Shown: piece after piece, positions 6,854 to 8,498 of the stretch
Layout of the letters: each line of letters begins with the position of its first letter
Position numbering within the stretch: the first letter of the stretch is position 1
Assembly (NCBI GenBank): GCA_009992615.1
Contig: JAACVA010000231.1
Location: forward strand, 1 to 8,498
Source: Rhodobacterales bacterium
Lineage (GTDB): Bacteria; Pseudomonadota; Alphaproteobacteria; Rhodobacterales; Rhodobacteraceae
Direction: 5' to 3'
DNA length: 8,498 nucleotides
Made by a program: the position numbers and the translations under genes
Notes under the pieces: model-generated
The model's input: only the letters and a program-made list of their open reading frames with translations
Database searches by the model: none
What the model was told of the DNA's origin: nothing

Positions 6854-7333
6854 TCAGGTCAGGGTTTTCGGGTCGAAGTTGGCGATGAGGCGCTTCAACT
6901 CGGGTTCCAAAACCTTGGCGGCGGCTTTCTTTCGGCTGAACCACTGGCGCTTGCGTTCGTTTTCTTCGGGCCATTCCTTGAATTTCCGGGTCACCCTCAA
7001 AGGAAAAACCGCGACAACGCAAGGCAGATCGTCACCTTCCATTTCTTTGGTATAGGAAAAAATACCAAGGCAGGTGTCGCTGCCTATGCCCTCAACGCCA
7101 GCCTCTTCAAAGGCTTCGATCGCGGCGGCGGCGGCGGGGGTTTCACCGCCCATCGGCCACCCCTTCGGGATCACCCAGCGTTTCGTGCGCCGTGTCGTGA
7201 TCAGCAGCACCTGCACAATACTTCCCTGGCGGCGCCAGCAAAGTGCACCGAACTGCGTGCGCACGTCACGCTTGCGATCATTGGCAATAAGGGGAAAACG
7301 CCCGTTTTCGTTTGACATATTTAAGGGAGGCAC
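6854..7333 (-). CDS. Nudix hydrolase
   Basis: This is a Nudix-fold pyrophosphohydrolase of 159 residues (154 if the second start is used). Such enzymes cleave nucleoside diphosphates linked to another moiety, using Mg2+ or Mn2+. The fold begins QFGALCWRR (27-35), then VQVLLITTRRTKRWVIPKGW, and the Nudix box spans 58-80: G58, Glu64, Glu73, Glu76, Glu77, Gly79, Val80. The metal-binding EE pair is intact, but the Arg of the consensus REUxEExGU is Ile72. The KRWVIPKGWP segment resembles the diphosphoinositol-polyphosphate and Ap-n-A branch; the substrate is not determinable. The start is ambiguous. GTG 7333 has GGCGG about seven bases upstream, while ATG 7318 (MSNENGRF) has no Shine-Dalgarno sequence. 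It is divergent from the deacetylase gene and may head the transcript with DUF1178 and the SDR. Confidence 0.92.
   Translation of the reverse strand: MPPLNMSNENGRFPLIANDRKRDVRTQFGALCWRRQGSIVQVLLITTRRTKRWVIPKGWPMGGETPAAAAAIEAFEEAGVEGIGSDTCLGIFSYTKEMEGDDLPCVVAVFPLRVTRKFKEWPEENERKRQWFSRKKAAAKVLEPELKRLIANFDPKTLT
7122..7137. repeat. GCG trinucleotide run within the Nudix box
   Basis: Five consecutive GCG units plus one base (7122-7137) encode the alanine run Ala67-Ala71 of the Nudix hydrolase, between Glu64 and Ile72. The seven-residue spacing required by the Nudix box is kept, so there is no sign of expansion in this copy. Confidence 0.6.
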
Positions 7334-7348
7334 CAGTTAACCGCCACG

Positions 7349-7354
7349 ATTTTA
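7349..7354 (-). promoter_or_regulatory. Candidate -10 element for the Nudix gene
   Basis: On the minus strand TAAAAT matches the TATAAT consensus at 5 of 6 positions. A start about seven bases downstream would leave a leader of roughly 9 bases to GTG 7333 or 24 to ATG 7318. No good -35 is found at 16-19 bases spacing, so the call rests on the -10 alone. Confidence 0.3.
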
Positions 7355-7372
7355 CTTTTGAGACCAGGCTAG

Positions 7373-7431
7373 CACAGCACACAGGCATTGCAAACCACAG
7401 GTGCTGCGTTTGCCGCGTTGATTGTGCTGCG
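7373..7431. repeat. Three GTGCTG(C/T)G repeats in a divergent intergenic region
   Basis: GTGCTGCG occurs at 7401-7408 and again at 7424-7431, 23 bases apart. CACAGCAC at 7373-7380 is the same element inverted, with one mismatch. They lie between the divergent Nudix and deacetylase genes, in DNA richer in A and T than the flanking genes. This is where a regulator controlling both could bind. A possible plus-strand promoter (TTGATT 7418-7423, TATTTG 7440-7445) overlaps the second copy. The evidence is only pattern; chance is possible. Confidence 0.25.
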
Positions 7432-7465
7432 GCATCGTTTATTTGCCACGAGCATGACAGAAAAT

Positions 7466-8498
7466 ATGACAGGACATGCGGCGCGCGCGCATTTCATAGG
7501 CGCCGCGATATATCGCGGATCAAGCTACGGCGCGCACCACCCTCTGCGGGTGGCACGGGTGTCAACGGTGATCGACCTGGCGCAGACCCTGGGCTGGTTC
7601 GCGGCGGGGCAATATGTGATCAGCCCGCGCGCCCGGCCTGCCGCCTTGGCGGCCTGGCACGATCCGGCGTATCTTGACGTGTTGCAGCGGGCCGAAGCCG
7701 GCGCCAACCTGCCCGCCGAAGTTTTGCACCAGCACGGGCTGGGCAGTGTCTCGAACCCGATCTTTTCCGAGATGTTTCGCCGCCCGGCGACGGCGGCGGG
7801 CGGGTCTATCCTGGCCGGGCAGATGTTGCGCGATGGCGGGGCCGTCTATTCGCCGGGCGGCGGCACGCACCACGGGTTGCCCGACCGGGCCAACGGGTTT
7901 TGCTATCTCAACGATCCGGCACTTGCGATTCTGTCGTTGCGCGCCGCCGGTGTGGGCCGCGTGGCTTATGTGGATATCGACGCCCATCACCCCGACGGGG
8001 TAGAGCACGGGTTTGCGCAAGACCCCGATGTGTTGATGATCTCGGTGCATGAAGAACGCCGCTGGCCGTTCACCGGCGCGCTGGACGATCGCGGTGCCGG
8101 GCAGGTGTGGAACCTGCCGGTGCCGCGCGGCTTCAACGACACGGAAATGACGGCGGTGCTCGACCGGCTGATCCTGCCGCGCCTTGCCGATTTCCGCCCC
8201 GGGGCGGTGATCCTGCAATGTGGTGCCGATGCGCTGCTTGAAGATCCGCTGTCACGGCTTGCTCTGTCGAACAACGCCCATGTGGGCGTGGTTCGGGCGC
8301 TGCGGGCCATGGTGCCCCGGCTGCTTGTGCTGGGGGGCGGGGGATACAACCCGTGGTCGGTGGGGCGGTGTTGGGCGCGGGTCTGGGCCGAGTTGGGCGG
8401 GTATGCGGTGCCCGAACGATTGCCCCCCGCTGCGCAGGCGGTGCTGCGCGGCCTCGTCTGGAGCGGCCACCGCGATGGCAAGGCACCGCCCGCGCATT
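7466..8498 (+). CDS. Histone deacetylase family / AcuC-like zinc-dependent deacetylase (partial, C-terminus outside window)
   Basis: 344 codons are open to the right edge without a stop. The protein belongs to the arginase/deacetylase-fold amidohydrolases that remove acetyl groups from lysines or acetylated polyamines and similar amides. Seen motifs are IYRGSSYGAHHPL at 15-27, the catalytic His pair in GGTHHGLPD (His135, His136), zinc ligands Asp172 and His174 in DIDAHHPDGVE, the third ligand Asp255 in QCGADALLEDPL, and the transition-state Tyr294 in GGGGYNPWSVGRCW. All catalytic residues are therefore present. The residue after the HH pair is Pro176, where most family members have Gly. Two in-frame starts exist, ATG 7454 and ATG 7466, 12 bases apart. 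Neither has a clear ribosome site and the conserved domain begins after both. Residue numbers here use 7466. The usual length is about 370, so the end is near. Its physiological substrate is unknown; acetoin utilisation should not be assumed. Confidence 0.93.
   Translation, partial: MTGHAARAHFIGAAIYRGSSYGAHHPLRVARVSTVIDLAQTLGWFAAGQYVISPRARPAALAAWHDPAYLDVLQRAEAGANLPAEVLHQHGLGSVSNPIFSEMFRRPATAAGGSILAGQMLRDGGAVYSPGGGTHHGLPDRANGFCYLNDPALAILSLRAAGVGRVAYVDIDAHHPDGVEHGFAQDPDVLMISVHEERRWPFTGALDDRGAGQVWNLPVPRGFNDTEMTAVLDRLILPRLADFRPGAVILQCGADALLEDPLSRLALSNNAHVGVVRALRAMVPRLLVLGGGGYNPWSVGRCWARVWAELGGYAVPERLPPAAQAVLRGLVWSGHRDGKAPPAH
7503..7518. repeat. Perfect 16-bp palindrome inside the deacetylase gene start
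   Basis: CCGCGATATATCGCGG is a perfect dyad, 53 bases from the fourth end of the chosen ATG codon region, covering codons for Ala-Ile-Tyr-Arg. The encoded IYRGSSYG segment is conserved in relatives as I recall them, so the palindrome may just follow from coding need. In RNA it could fold back only with an implausibly tight loop, so if it matters it would be as a DNA site. Confidence 0.4.

Noticed and set aside
6311..7315. A 334-codon open frame on the plus strand
   Set aside because: It is antisense to the DUF1178 and Nudix genes and spans their spacer. It reads as a shadow of GC-rich codon use with no domain of its own.
7562..8218. Long minus-strand open frames opposite the deacetylase
   Set aside because: The plus-strand frame holds the full HDAC motif set. 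The opposite frames are His/Arg/Pro-rich shadows.
1..8498. A novel defence, phage or secretion system
   Set aside because: Every gene of appreciable size falls in a familiar housekeeping or metabolic family. No nuclease, toxin-antitoxin pair, integrase, transposase, tRNA attachment site or repeat array was found on either strand.

Overview
The window is GC-rich chromosomal DNA. It reads as an alphaproteobacterium, most likely of the Rhodobacteraceae (Roseobacter/Rhodobacter group). This rests on the high-GC codon use, the lysC-ptsP gene pair, the GAF-containing nitrogen-type Enzyme I, and the protein style of the EcsC, DUF1178 and histone-deacetylase-like genes. The placement comes from recall of these families, not from a search. 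I see no phage, transposon, CRISPR array, tRNA or rRNA, and no sharp change in base composition that would mark an island.

Layout from left to right. A flavin reductase-like gene runs leftward from 433 off the left edge. Divergent from it, a GNAT N-acetyltransferase (about 510-1001) and an EcsC-family gene (about 1043-1825) run rightward as a probable two-gene unit. These converge on a long leftward block. In transcription order from right to left this block is a Nudix hydrolase (7333-6854), a DUF1178 protein (6793-6356), an SDR oxidoreductase (6345-5704), aspartate kinase lysC (5561-4326) and nitrogen-PTS Enzyme I ptsP (4161-1915). Divergent from the Nudix gene, a zinc-dependent histone deacetylase/AcuC-like deacetylase starts near 7466 and runs off the right edge.

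Functionally, lysC and ptsP are the best understood pair. LysC commits aspartate to lysine, threonine, methionine and diaminopimelate synthesis. PtsP feeds phosphate from PEP into the regulatory PTS(Ntr) chain. Their adjacency is common in Alphaproteobacteria. DUF1178 and the SDR are 10 nt apart and surely co-transcribed. The Nudix gene is 60 nt upstream and may or may not share their transcript. lysC lies 142 nt downstream of the SDR, behind a structured leader, and probably has its own promoter.

The gene content is ordinary housekeeping and accessory metabolism, and I found no undescribed system. The most informative detail is a perfect AGGAGG five bases before an in-frame ATG at lysC codon 251. 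That is where other aspartate kinases start a separately translated regulatory beta subunit. Secondary points are a GC hairpin that contains the likely lysC Shine-Dalgarno sequence, and family-motif substitutions in the Nudix box (Arg to Ile) and in the deacetylase zinc motif (HHPDG instead of HHGDG).
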